Positions 1 to 8,350 of a stretch of DNA of 27,846 bases are shown here, in pieces. Source of the stretch: JAOAFX01 sp049700315. GTDB taxonomy: Bacteria > Hydrothermota > Tepidihabitantia > SM23-42 > JAOAFX01. The notes below the pieces were generated by a model. That model did no database searches. It was given only the letters and a program-made list of their open reading frames with translations, and was not told the DNA's origin. The stretch spans positions 1 to 27,846 of the forward strand of contig JBNAVN010000033.1 of the NCBI GenBank assembly GCA_049700315.1. The letters run 5' to 3'. A program made the position numbers and the translations under genes. Each line of letters begins with the position of its first letter. The first letter of the stretch is position 1.

Positions 1-7
1 CAAGTAA

Positions 8-36
8 AATATACTCCGGAGACCCTATTTTTTCAA
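8..36 (-). promoter_or_regulatory. Possible divergent promoter reading off the left edge
   Basis: On the minus strand there is TTGAAA (36-31), a 17-base spacer and TATATT (13-8). It would drive a gene outside the window. The spacer differs from the 16 bases seen at the nine better promoters here, and no coding sequence confirms it. Nothing else is recognisable in bases 1-111 apart from an 8-base palindrome CTCCGGAG at 14-21. Confidence 0.25.
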
Positions 37-111
37 GTATTTGAGTAAGATATATCATTTTGATTAAATAACCCCTCTTCGGTAAGATTATTTTTGATTC
101 AAATCGGAGTG

Positions 112-139
112 TTGACAAACGCAAATAAGTGAATATAAT
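112..139 (+). promoter_or_regulatory. Sigma70-type promoter of the M6 protease gene
   Basis: Perfect TTGACA (112-117), a 16-base spacer and perfect TATAAT (134-139). The expected transcription start is near 146, leaving a leader of about 34 bases before the ATG at 180. Confidence 0.85.
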
Positions 140-179
140 TATATGCTATGGCAAGCAAGAAATTACTTAAATGGGGGTT

Positions 180-3100
180 ATGTTGAAAAAAATTATTATC
201 TTTTTTATACTGATTGTTTTTTGTTTTGGTGAAAAAATAGTCATCAACCGGCATAAAATAGTTCAAAAGCCATACTTGCCGTCTAAATCAAATCTGACCA
301 TAAAATTGGTTGACAAAGATGGTTCAGTAATAACAATGCCTAAGCAGAGGTTTCAAAATATCAATCTATTCAAGAATTTTCCACCTCCAAAGCCTAAACG
401 CGGAAGGATAACAATAAATATTCTTGTCTTAAAAGTTGAATTTCAGGAAGACGATGATCCCTACACCACAGGTAACGGTAAAATGGATTTGATTGGATTT
501 GGTTCACCTTCTGATGGACTTTTCTATGACCCACCCCATACAAAAAAATATTTTGAACGTCAGATGGATTTTTTGCATAACTTTTATAAAGCAAATTCCT
601 TCGGTCATTGTGAGATAAGTTATACAGTAAAACCAGATAGACCAACAAGTTGTTATCAATTGCCACATAAAATGTCATATTACAGCGGATATGACCACTA
701 CGACCCTAAGACGGGAATTGTCTGGTTCAATTCTTATGCAATGGAAATGGGTATGGTAAGGATAGTAGCCGATGCAATCGCAGCTGCAGATCTTGATGAA
801 ACCATTGATTTTTCTGATTATGATGCAATAATTGTATTCCATGCAGGAACATTATTACAAACAAGCATAAACTTGTTCAAGTTTTTGGATATCCCTTCAG
901 CAACGATCCCCCCTGGTGCATTGGAATATTATCTTGGTGTGCCCTATATTATCGCGAATAATGGTGAAGATACTATTCAATGCCCAATAAGTTGTCTATC
1001 TGAAATGGCAAGGGTAGATTGGTATATGGTCGGAGCACTTGGCACTACTGTTCATGAATTTGGACATATCTTAGGCTTACCTGATTTATATGATGTTTCT
1101 GGCTGGTCAAACGGTGTTGGTGCATTTGATCTAATGGGAACTGGTGGCTGGGTAGGTATGCCTGATGCCGGTGTGCCCGAAGGTTCAATTCCAGCGAATT
1201 TAGGTGCCTGGTGCAGATACTTTTTTGGCCATTATACAAATGACCCGGTCTGGGTTGAACCAGTTGTAGTAACAAATCCAGAAAGTTTGTTGACCCTTCG
1301 TGCCTCAGCAGTTGATACCACACAATCCGGACTTGCAAATCAAACTATGGTAAAAGTTCCGATTTCGCCGACTGAATTCTTTTTGATTGAAAATCGTCAG
1401 CAGGATATAAAACAAAAAGACACAATTATTATTGATGTTGAAGACGGAATTCCAGTTTATGTTGATAATGGTGAATTTGATTTCTTTCTACCTGGGAGCG
1501 GCATCTTACTATGGCATATAGACGATAATGTGATATATGCAAATTATGGCTATAATACAATTCAGATAGACCCGAAGCATAAAGGCATTGATGTGGAAGA
1601 GGCTGATGGAATCCAGCACTTTGATGCGTGGGTGTATGTTGATACACTTGAATATTATGGTTCAAAGTATGATTTATTTTTTAAAGATGATTCCAATAAG
1701 GCAAATCATAAGTTTGGTCCATTTACCAATCCCAATTCTGACAGTTATTTTGGGAAATCACTTTTAAATATGGAAATTCTTTCAAAGTTAGATACATTAA
1801 TGAGTTTTTCTGTAAATTTTGATATATACCAGAAAGGTTTTCCTGTTTCTCTGCCCATTAGAAGAGCGATCCATTCTTTGAACTACGGTGACCTTGATGG
1901 AAATGGAGATATTGAAGTGATTGCTACCACAAAATATGGTAATATTTATGTATATAATCATGATGGAACGAGTTATGGTTCTGCAATTGTAGATACAATC
2001 ACAACATTTACCGCAATCGGCGATATTAATGGTGATGGTGCAGAAGATATTATCTTTGGCTCAGGATTTAATCTCAGGGCAATAAATGGCATAACCCTTG
2101 CTCCACTACCGAATTTTCCATTCAGAACTGATGGTATTATCTTAGGTGCGCCGCTCTTGTTTGATATAAACGGAGATAATAAACTGGAGATCATATTTGG
2201 TTCAGAAGATAGAAAACTATACTGCCTTAATGAAAATGGTGAAAATATTCAAAATTTTCCCATCTACCTTAATTCCTGGATATATTCTACACCCTGTGTC
2301 TTTGATGAAAATAGACGCATCATCGGTGTTCTTGGTGCAGATGGAAGGTTCTGGCTCATAAATAAAGATGGCATTGTAAAAGAGTTCACCAATTCCCAGC
2401 ACAATATGCTTACATTTTCATCACCGGTGGTCGGTGATATTGACCGGGATGGTAAGCCCGAGGCAGTAATTGTGAATGGCTATGGCACCTTTTATATCTA
2501 TGGTGAAGACTCACTGAAACAGAAGTTTGAAACCTGGATTGATACTGTCTTTTATTATACACCAGCACTTGCTGACATTGATAAAGATGGTTATCTTGAA
2601 ATCATTTCACCGAATAGCAGTAAGACCCTTTATGTCTTTAATAGAAATGGTACAATTGAAAACAACTTTCCTCTAAATACTGAAGAATATATTCTCTATC
2701 CGCTTCTTGTTGCTGAGCTGGATATCATAAATAGAGAAGAAATTGTTTTTGGTCTTGGGGCAAAGGATACTTTGAGTGCCGGACAATTAAAAATAATCTG
2801 TGATCGTAATAATGACTTTGTATTTTCTCCATTATTTGGTGATGGCGGATTTTCATCCCCCGGATTTATGACCGATATTGACGGAGATGGCGATTTAGAA
2901 CTTGCCTGTGGAAGTGATTCAGGAAAGATCTATATCTGGGATTTCCCGGGAAAGAATGCATCCTGGTGTGGTTATATGAATTCAAATAAAAACTGGGGAC
3001 TGTATTCTGGTTCTTATGCTGAACTCAATCCTTCATCAATGCTCCTGGGTTCTTGTTACATCTATCCTTCTCCGGTAAAAAAACGCGGTACCGTGCGATT

Positions 3101-3317
3101 CTATCTTTATCAAAATGCTGAAGTAAAGATTGACATATTAGATATCACAGGCCATAAGATCGGAGGTTTGGAAGAATCAAATCCAACTGCGAATGAATAT
3201 AATGAAGTCTATTTTGATTTCACAAATCAATCAAATGGTGTTTATATTCTGCGAATTGAGGCAAAGAATAATAATAAAAGAGAAGTGAAATTCAAAAAAT
3301 TTGCAGTATTAAAGTAA
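180..3317 (+). CDS. Secreted M6-family metalloprotease with beta-propeller repeats and C-terminal sorting-like domain
   Basis: Zinc endopeptidase, predicted to be exported and to act outside the cell or on its surface. ATG 180 is preferred over ATG 171: the GGGGG at 174-178 can serve as its Shine-Dalgarno, and a signal peptide (MLKK plus a run of I/F/V) starts there. The catalytic motif HEFGHILGLPD (bases from 1053, residue about 292) is the HExxHxxGxxD zinc signature of M6/immune-inhibitor-A-like peptidases. Roughly residues 575-940 hold about six FG-GAP/VCBS-like repeats with DxDGDGxxE calcium loops (for example GDLDGNGDIE, GDINGDGAED, TDIDGDGDLE), suggesting a beta-propeller. The last ~85 residues (YPSPVKKRGTVRF, then NGVYILRI) resemble type-IX secretion type-A sorting domains. 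That export by a T9SS occurs is an inference, since no Por/Gld gene is in the window. It has its own strong promoter. Confidence 0.88.
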   Translation: MLKKIIIFFILIVFCFGEKIVINRHKIVQKPYLPSKSNLTIKLVDKDGSVITMPKQRFQNINLFKNFPPPKPKRGRITINILVLKVEFQEDDDPYTTGNGKMDLIGFGSPSDGLFYDPPHTKKYFERQMDFLHNFYKANSFGHCEISYTVKPDRPTSCYQLPHKMSYYSGYDHYDPKTGIVWFNSYAMEMGMVRIVADAIAAADLDETIDFSDYDAIIVFHAGTLLQTSINLFKFLDIPSATIPPGALEYYLGVPYIIANNGEDTIQCPISCLSEMARVDWYMVGALGTTVHEFGHILGLPDLYDVSGWSNGVGAFDLMGTGGWVGMPDAGVPEGSIPANLGAWCRYFFGHYTNDPVWVEPVVVTNPESLLTLRASAVDTTQSGLANQTMVKVPISPTEFFLIENRQQDIKQKDTIIIDVEDGIPVYVDNGEFDFFLPGSGILLWHIDDNVIYANYGYNTIQIDPKHKGIDVEEADGIQHFDAWVYVDTLEYYGSKYDLFFKDDSNKANHKFGPFTNPNSDSYFGKSLLNMEILSKLDTLMSFSVNFDIYQKGFPVSLPIRRAIHSLNYGDLDGNGDIEVIATTKYGNIYVYNHDGTSYGSAIVDTITTFTAIGDINGDGAEDIIFGSGFNLRAINGITLAPLPNFPFRTDGIILGAPLLFDINGDNKLEIIFGSEDRKLYCLNENGENIQNFPIYLNSWIYSTPCVFDENRRIIGVLGADGRFWLINKDGIVKEFTNSQHNMLTFSSPVVGDIDRDGKPEAVIVNGYGTFYIYGEDSLKQKFETWIDTVFYYTPALADIDKDGYLEIISPNSSKTLYVFNRNGTIENNFPLNTEEYILYPLLVAELDIINREEIVFGLGAKDTLSAGQLKIICDRNNDFVFSPLFGDGGFSSPGFMTDIDGDGDLELACGSDSGKIYIWDFPGKNASWCGYMNSNKNWGLYSGSYAELNPSSMLLGSCYIYPSPVKKRGTVRFYLYQNAEVKIDILDITGHKIGGLEESNPTANEYNEVYFDFTNQSNGVYILRIEAKNNNKREVKFKKFAVLK

Positions 3318-3330
3318 GTAAGGAGGTATG

Positions 3331-3924
3331 GTGTTTTTAGGATTAACACTGATTTTATTTCAGGGAATGAACCCCATTCTTGCGTCGGCAATTATGCCCG
3401 GCTGGGGTGAGTTGATCTTGCATAAAAAAAATGAGGCAAGGACATTTTTCATCATTGAGGGTTCGCTATGGTTTTCATATTCTACTTTCAAATGGTCGGG
3501 TCATAAATTAGAAAACTCATCACGAATTTTTGCATTTGAACATGCGGGTGCTAATCCTTTGCGCAATGATGTTGAATACTTTGACAATCTTGAAGATTAC
3601 AATTCTTCTGAAATTTATAATCTCCTTGTTGAACGGGATGCAAGTTTGTATTATCCAGATGATCCTGCAAAACAGCAGGAATACATTCAGGAACATGGAT
3701 ATTTTGGGGAAGATCAGTGGGAGTGGGATACGCTTACCAGCAGAAATTTTTACTGGCAGCGCAGAAAATCAGCACGAGAAAATCTGCGTCGCGCCTCCTT
3801 TATGACCGGTTTTATGATCATCAACCGGCTCGTTTCGGTACTAAATGTTGCGCTATTCAAGCAGGAATCAAATTTGGGTTTTGAAGCAGAACCGGGAAAG
3901 ATCGGTATAACCTATAAATTCTAA
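3331..3924 (+). CDS. DUF5683-like small membrane-associated protein
   Basis: About 197 residues, function unknown. The N-terminus is hydrophobic (a possible signal peptide or membrane segment), followed by the PGWGE motif and a second hydrophobic patch (FFIIEGSLWFSYSTF). This pattern resembles DUF5683-type proteins common in Bacteroidota and related phyla. The middle is acidic and aromatic-rich (about residues 60-140), and a third hydrophobic stretch (FMIINRLVSVLNVALF) lies near the C-terminus. The start is GTG 3331: AGGAGG ends at 3326, four bases before it, the same spacing as at 11883 and 14120. ATG 3328 would leave only one base. It follows the M6 protease by 13 bases and is probably cotranscribed. 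The family assignment is by motif memory only. Confidence 0.65.
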   Translation: MFLGLTLILFQGMNPILASAIMPGWGELILHKKNEARTFFIIEGSLWFSYSTFKWSGHKLENSSRIFAFEHAGANPLRNDVEYFDNLEDYNSSEIYNLLVERDASLYYPDDPAKQQEYIQEHGYFGEDQWEWDTLTSRNFYWQRRKSARENLRRASFMTGFMIINRLVSVLNVALFKQESNLGFEAEPGKIGITYKF

Positions 3925-4029
3925 CCTGCACAGATTATAAGGTAATCATTAAAATTAGATATGTATCATTAGAATCAATCTTTTGTCTGCGTAATCATTG
4001 CCAGATGTCCAGATGACCTGAAAAGTGAA

Positions 4030-5007
4030 TTACATTCTTAACAGAATGCCTGCCCAGGTAAAGCCCGCACCGAAAGCAACCAGAAGTACATAGTCACCCT
4101 GCTTGATTTTCCCGTTTTGAAGGGCTTCAGCAAGGGCAATAGGTATGGAAGCAGCAGAGGTATTACCATATCTATCAAGATTTACATAGACCTTGTCCAT
4201 TGGTATATCAAGCCTTTTTGCCGTCGCCTCAATGATTCTCATATTTGCCTGGTGAGGAATTAGCAATGCTACATCCTTTGATGATAGATTTGCTTTTTCC
4301 AGTGTCTTTATTGCCGCCTCAATCATCGCCCGCACTGCTAATTTGAAAACCTCATTTCCTTCCATCTTTATGTAGTGCAATCTTTCTTTTACTGATTTCT
4401 CGGATGCTGGAATTCTTGAACCACCTGCAGGCTGGTGGAGAAGTTTCCAGTCTGCTCCCTCGGATGCGAAATAAGAACTGATTATGCCCCGGGTTTGATC
4501 ATTATTTTTTCTAATAATAACCGCACCGGCACCATCACCAAATAACACACAGGTTGAACGGTCTTTGTAATCAGTTATTTTGCTCAAGGTCTCTGCCCCG
4601 ATGACCAGAATATTATCATAACCATTTCTTATCATTGAATCAGCAATACCCAGACCATATAAAAATCCGCTGCATCCTGCAGAAATATCAAATGCCATTA
4701 TTTCCCGGGCACCGATTTTGCTTTGAACAATGCACGCAGTTGAAGGAAATAACATATCCGGAGTTGCCGTACCCAGAATTATTGCATCAATATCTTCAGG
4801 TTTAATGCCAGCATTTTCAATTGCTCTTTTCGCCGCAATGGTCGCAAGGTCACTTGTTGCAGTTTTTTCATCCGCAATGTGCCTTTCTTTGATTCCGGAA
4901 CGAGTTCTAATCCATTCATCTGAAGTTTCTACCATCTTTTCAAAGTCAAAATTTGTCAGTATTTTTTCTGGATAATGTATACCAATACCTGCAATATATG
5001 CCTTCAT
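4030..5007 (-). CDS. fabH: Beta-ketoacyl-ACP synthase III
   Basis: Condenses acetyl-CoA (or a branched acyl-CoA) with malonyl-ACP to start type II fatty-acid synthesis in the cytoplasm. The 325 residues match the usual length. The thiolase-fold triad is visible: Cys112 in ISAGCSGF, His252 in PHQANMR and Asn282 in GNTSAAS. The glycine-rich C-terminal signature FGAGFTWAG is also intact. The start ATG overlaps the plsX stop (ATGA, 5004-5007), so translation is probably coupled, with AAGGTGAT in the plsX end as ribosome binding site. It is the last gene of the long minus-strand operon. rpmF-plsX-fabH is a classic bacterial arrangement. No intrinsic terminator is seen in the 105 bases between it and the convergent gene ending at 3924. 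Confidence 0.97.
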   Translation of the reverse strand: MKAYIAGIGIHYPEKILTNFDFEKMVETSDEWIRTRSGIKERHIADEKTATSDLATIAAKRAIENAGIKPEDIDAIILGTATPDMLFPSTACIVQSKIGAREIMAFDISAGCSGFLYGLGIADSMIRNGYDNILVIGAETLSKITDYKDRSTCVLFGDGAGAVIIRKNNDQTRGIISSYFASEGADWKLLHQPAGGSRIPASEKSVKERLHYIKMEGNEVFKLAVRAMIEAAIKTLEKANLSSKDVALLIPHQANMRIIEATAKRLDIPMDKVYVNLDRYGNTSAASIPIALAEALQNGKIKQGDYVLLVAFGAGFTWAGILLRM

Positions 5008-5969
5008 TTCTTTATCACCTTTCCTATTTCTTCAACAATGTTGGATTCCACACATCTCTTTGCCATACTGATAGCATTCTTTAAAGCAACTGCTGAAGAA
5101 TGTCCATGGCAAATAATAACAACACCATTCACGCCCAAAAGTATTCCACCCCCATACTCTTCATAACTGAACTTTGCCTTCAGATCTTTCATTGCTGGTT
5201 TTACAAGAAACTGTCCAAATCGCCGACGCATTGCGGCATCAACAGTTTCTTTTAACATATGCCAGACTGCATCAATAATACCTTCAGAATATTTCAATAA
5301 TATATTTCCTGTGAAACCATCGGTCACAATCACATCTGCAAAGCCTCTCATCAAATTATGACCTTCTATGTTTCCAATAAAATGTATATTTCCTTCTTTC
5401 AGCAATTCGTATGCCTTCTGCCTAACCTCATCACCTTTTACACTCTCCGAACCAATATTCAACAATGCCACACGGGGATTTTCTTTTCCTAACACAATCC
5501 TCGCAAATATTCCACCCATAACTCCATAATTAAACAGCTCTGCTGGTCTGGGCTTGACATTTGCCCCAACATCAATCAAAATTGAATATCCTGTTTCCGT
5601 GGGCAATGTAATTGCCAGTCCTGGCTTTGAATTTTCATCAAGTGGTCCAAGTTCAAAAAAACTGAATGCCATTATTGCGCCGGTATTACCCGCACTGACC
5701 AAACCATCTATTTCTTTGTTTTTCAGCATTGAGAATAGAATGCCCAGAGAAGAATTTTTTTTCTGCCTCACTGCAACGGTAGGAATTTCGTGCATCCCCA
5801 CAACTTCTTCAGCAATACGGTAGTCAAAACCCAGGATGCGCACATCAGATTCATAATCGCCTTTGCCAACAACGATTAAATCCTGTTTATGTTCCTGTAA
5901 CAAATTCAACGTCTCAATCTCAATCCTCGGAGCACTGTCTGAACCCATCAAGTCAAAACCCAATTTCAT
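5004..5969 (-). CDS. plsX: Phosphate acyltransferase PlsX
   Basis: Converts acyl-ACP to acyl-phosphate for PlsY, feeding phospholipid synthesis; a peripheral cytoplasmic enzyme. At 321 residues it is close to family length. The N-terminus MKLGFDLMGSDSAP aligns with the usual IALDAMGGDxAP opening. SAGNTGAIM (residues 92-100) and the later IDVGANVKPRP block are typical of PlsX. The common MGGDHAP is MGSDSAP here, a mild divergence. A purine-rich AAGGGGAAGAG precedes the ATG. It lies 94 bases downstream of rpmF and overlaps fabH by four bases. No convincing promoter was found in the rpmF-plsX gap, so it is probably read from the operon promoter far upstream. Confidence 0.95.
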   Translation of the reverse strand: MKLGFDLMGSDSAPRIEIETLNLLQEHKQDLIVVGKGDYESDVRILGFDYRIAEEVVGMHEIPTVAVRQKKNSSLGILFSMLKNKEIDGLVSAGNTGAIMAFSFFELGPLDENSKPGLAITLPTETGYSILIDVGANVKPRPAELFNYGVMGGIFARIVLGKENPRVALLNIGSESVKGDEVRQKAYELLKEGNIHFIGNIEGHNLMRGFADVIVTDGFTGNILLKYSEGIIDAVWHMLKETVDAAMRRRFGQFLVKPAMKDLKAKFSYEEYGGGILLGVNGVVIICHGHSSAVALKNAISMAKRCVESNIVEEIGKVIKK

Positions 5970-6063
5970 TCTCTTCCCCTTATTTTAGCAATGATCCTAT
6001 TCTATGCCAATTTTTCTTATAATGTGTATAATCTATTTGCTTCATTCGGGCAATCAGAATTTT

Positions 6064-6255
6064 TCAGGATTTTTCTTTTTCTTTTGGAGGCACTACCAGG
6101 GTATCTTTGTAGTTACCACAAACCGGGCATACCCTGTGGGGTAATTTGGGATTGTGGCATTTTGGACACTCAACATAGTTTATTGGTGTCATTTTGAACT
6201 GGGAACGCCTCTTATTCTTTCTTGAATGAGAATGTCTTCTTTTTGGAACGGGCAT
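6064..6255 (-). CDS. rpmF: 50S ribosomal protein L32
   Basis: Small zinc-ribbon protein of the large ribosomal subunit, 63 residues. The N-terminal MPVPKRRHSHSRKNKRRS block and the two zinc-binding pairs CPKC and CPVC, about 14 residues apart, identify the bacterial family in its four-cysteine form. The C-terminus is a lysine-rich tail. Its ribosome binding site AAAGGAG overlaps the stop codon region of the upstream glmL-like gene, leaving a gap of three bases. It is followed by plsX and fabH, as in many bacteria. Confidence 0.97.
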   Translation of the reverse strand: MPVPKRRHSHSRKNKRRSQFKMTPINYVECPKCHNPKLPHRVCPVCGNYKDTLVVPPKEKEKS

Positions 6256-6258
6256 ATC

Positions 6259-8067
6259 TTAACTCCTTTGTTGGTAAATAGGATACATATTAACTGCCTT
6301 ATACCACTTATTGAGTAGCTCTATTCTCTTCTTCTTGTCTTCAGGAAGAACAAAGGGCCTGCCCCGGCAGTCAATTATTATTCCGACGACGCCACCATTT
6401 ACGACTATGTCCATAACCTTTCCTTTGCCGTTTCCAACATCAAAACCGCGCTCAGGATGGAGTATCAATTTAACCTTTCTATCCACAGGCAAAGGAATGA
6501 GTTCAATTTCTCCGAATTTCATTATCTTTTCATTTGTCTCTCTTTCATCTTCAATCTTTACCTTTAATACATTGACTCCGTCACGGCCTTCACCCACTGG
6601 TGCAATGCAACACCCTAATGGTACCAGACAATCCTTATCAAATACCTCAGTTGCGCTTTGCTCATGAACAGTAGAAAGCACACCAAGATGAGGCATCATA
6701 AAAATTGAATCCACTGCAAGTCTTGTAATACCTTGCGGCAGGAACGCATCAATCATCATCAGGGCACCTTGATTTCGCCTGGGCGCATGGGAAAGAATGC
6801 CCCCAGAACCAATCAAAAGGTTTAATGTCATCAGGTCAATCAGCGTTTCACCAGTCATTGTCTGGGCAAATGTATCAGAGATTGTCCTTTCTTGCTGAAC
6901 ACCTTTCAACCCCACGGCCATTGATTTGTGCTGTTCAAAAGCGAGCCTCAATGCTTCACGAGCAATCGCCTGTTCAATTTTCAAATCTTCAATGGTATGC
7001 GGAATGGTCGTTGGTCTGATCATTTTGTTTCTTATTCTGTTTCGCAAATCCCTTTCTTCAATCTCAAAAGGCAACCAGCGGATAATATTCTCAATACCGG
7101 TTTCAGCAAGAACATTGCTCACTGAATAAGACATACCCAAGTTCGCACTTACCGTACGATTGAAAACACCCTGGAAAACTGAAAAAACATCGGTTGTAGC
7201 ACCACCAATGTCAACTCCAATTACTGTAATATTCTCTTTTCGTGCTACAGTCTCAACAAGCAAACCAACAGCACCGGGCGTGGGCATAATTGGCACATCA
7301 GTCATCTCCATCAATTTTTTATAACCAGGTGCGTGTGCCATTACATGTTCCATAAATTGATCATGAATCTTGTGTCGGGCAGGATTTAGATTCTCTCTCT
7401 CAAGCACAGGTCTGATGTTTTCAACCACAACCAGGGCAGTATTCTCTTTCAAAATATCCAGTATTGCCTGACGCGCATCCTTATTGCCAGCATAAATGAC
7501 AGGCAACCTGTAGCCGACACCAAAACGTGGTTTGGGATCTGCAGCCTTTATCAATTCTGCGAGTTCTACTACATGAGAAATAGTTCCTCCATCCACACCA
7601 CCCGACAAAAGAATCATATCAGGTCTTAGATTTCTTATCCTTTCAATCTTCTCGTGTGGCAATCGGCCATCATTTGAAGCAATTACATCCATCACAATTG
7701 CACCTGCGCCAAGTGCAGCACGTGCAGCACTTTCCGCAGTCATCGTCAGAACGACTCCCGCAACCATCATCTGCAAGCCACCACCAGCCGATGAAGTAGA
7801 GACATAAAAATCAACCCCCTCAGAATTTTTTACCTGTTTAATAATCTCTTCACCATCAAGAATCTTTACATTCGCAAGTTCTTCCACTTCACGCACTGCA
7901 TTCAATACTCCCTTTGTCACATCCTCAAATGGCGATTCCACTGTAGTCGGCGCTTCGCCGCGCACAATCAAGCGATATTCCTCTCCCCTTTTCTCAATCA
8001 ATATTGCCTTAGTCGTGGTACTTCCACAATCAGTGGCAAGAATTCTTTTCGGCTCTTTTATGCTCAT
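6259..8067 (-). CDS. GlmL/MutL-type ASKHA ATPase (B12-mutase accessory family)
   Basis: About 602 residues. The N-terminal phosphate-binding loop ATDCGSTTTKA (residues ~11-21) and the second phosphate motif GVDIGGATTDVFSV (about 283-296) are those of actin/Hsp70-like ATPases of the GlmL/MutL family. Members accompany coenzyme B12-dependent glutamate (methylaspartate) or ornithine mutases and are thought to act as reactivating chaperones. Start chosen: ATG 8067, because GAGGAGGAG lies just upstream; the ten extra residues of the longer frame would overlap it. It overlaps the 106-aa gene by 38 bases. No mutase subunits (GlmE/GlmS) are in the window, so the partner enzyme is unknown. The family call is firm; the exact substrate is not. 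Confidence 0.88.
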   Translation of the reverse strand: MSIKEPKRILATDCGSTTTKAILIEKRGEEYRLIVRGEAPTTVESPFEDVTKGVLNAVREVEELANVKILDGEEIIKQVKNSEGVDFYVSTSSAGGGLQMMVAGVVLTMTAESAARAALGAGAIVMDVIASNDGRLPHEKIERIRNLRPDMILLSGGVDGGTISHVVELAELIKAADPKPRFGVGYRLPVIYAGNKDARQAILDILKENTALVVVENIRPVLERENLNPARHKIHDQFMEHVMAHAPGYKKLMEMTDVPIMPTPGAVGLLVETVARKENITVIGVDIGGATTDVFSVFQGVFNRTVSANLGMSYSVSNVLAETGIENIIRWLPFEIEERDLRNRIRNKMIRPTTIPHTIEDLKIEQAIAREALRLAFEQHKSMAVGLKGVQQERTISDTFAQTMTGETLIDLMTLNLLIGSGGILSHAPRRNQGALMMIDAFLPQGITRLAVDSIFMMPHLGVLSTVHEQSATEVFDKDCLVPLGCCIAPVGEGRDGVNVLKVKIEDERETNEKIMKFGEIELIPLPVDRKVKLILHPERGFDVGNGKGKVMDIVVNGGVVGIIIDCRGRPFVLPEDKKKRIELLNKWYKAVNMYPIYQQRS

Positions 8068-8350
8068 GTCTCTCCTCCTCAAGATGTTCAATCTCACAGA
8101 TCAATGATTCAATGTTGTTCCGGTCTTCCAACATTGCTGCAATTTCTTCATATTCCTGATAGGTAAATAGCGCCCTGTAAAATGGCTGCATAAATATCAT
8201 CAATTGATTTCCAAGGAATGTTAATGGCTTTGACGATTCCAAAAAAACAATAGCAACAGGTGCCAATCTAAAATCAACAATCCGACGCGCGATCTTGTTA
8301 ATCAAAAACTTTTTTCGCTCTTCCGAAACTTCAAACTTTATTTCTGCCAT
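8030..8350 (-). CDS. Small hypothetical protein between gcvPB and glmL-like gene
   Basis: 106 residues, function not recognised. The N-terminal half (about residues 8-60) is mixed and ends in a hydrophobic stretch (LAPVAIVFLESSKPL, then LGNQLMIFMQPF). The C-terminal half is acidic and helical (about residues 68-100, EYEEIAAMLEDRNN then IEHLEEE), ending in a basic tail. No signal peptide or clear membrane helix. It overlaps gcvPB by 13 bases and the glmL-like gene by 38, so the frame is strongly constrained and translation is probably coupled to both. The context suggests a partner of the MutL-like ATPase, but this is inference only. Confidence 0.7.
   Translation of the reverse strand: MAEIKFEVSEERKKFLINKIARRIVDFRLAPVAIVFLESSKPLTFLGNQLMIFMQPFYRALFTYQEYEEIAAMLEDRNNIESLICEIEHLEEERHEHKRAEKNSCH

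Noticed and set aside
394..2402. Several minus-strand open frames inside the M6 protease gene
   Set aside because: They are antisense to a well-supported gene with clear motifs and show low-complexity, non-protein-like composition.
5970..6063. Possible promoter before plsX (TTGCCC, 17-base spacer, TATACA on the minus strand)
   Set aside because: The -35 matches only at TTG, the spacer differs from all good promoters here, and rpmF-plsX-fabH are usually cotranscribed.
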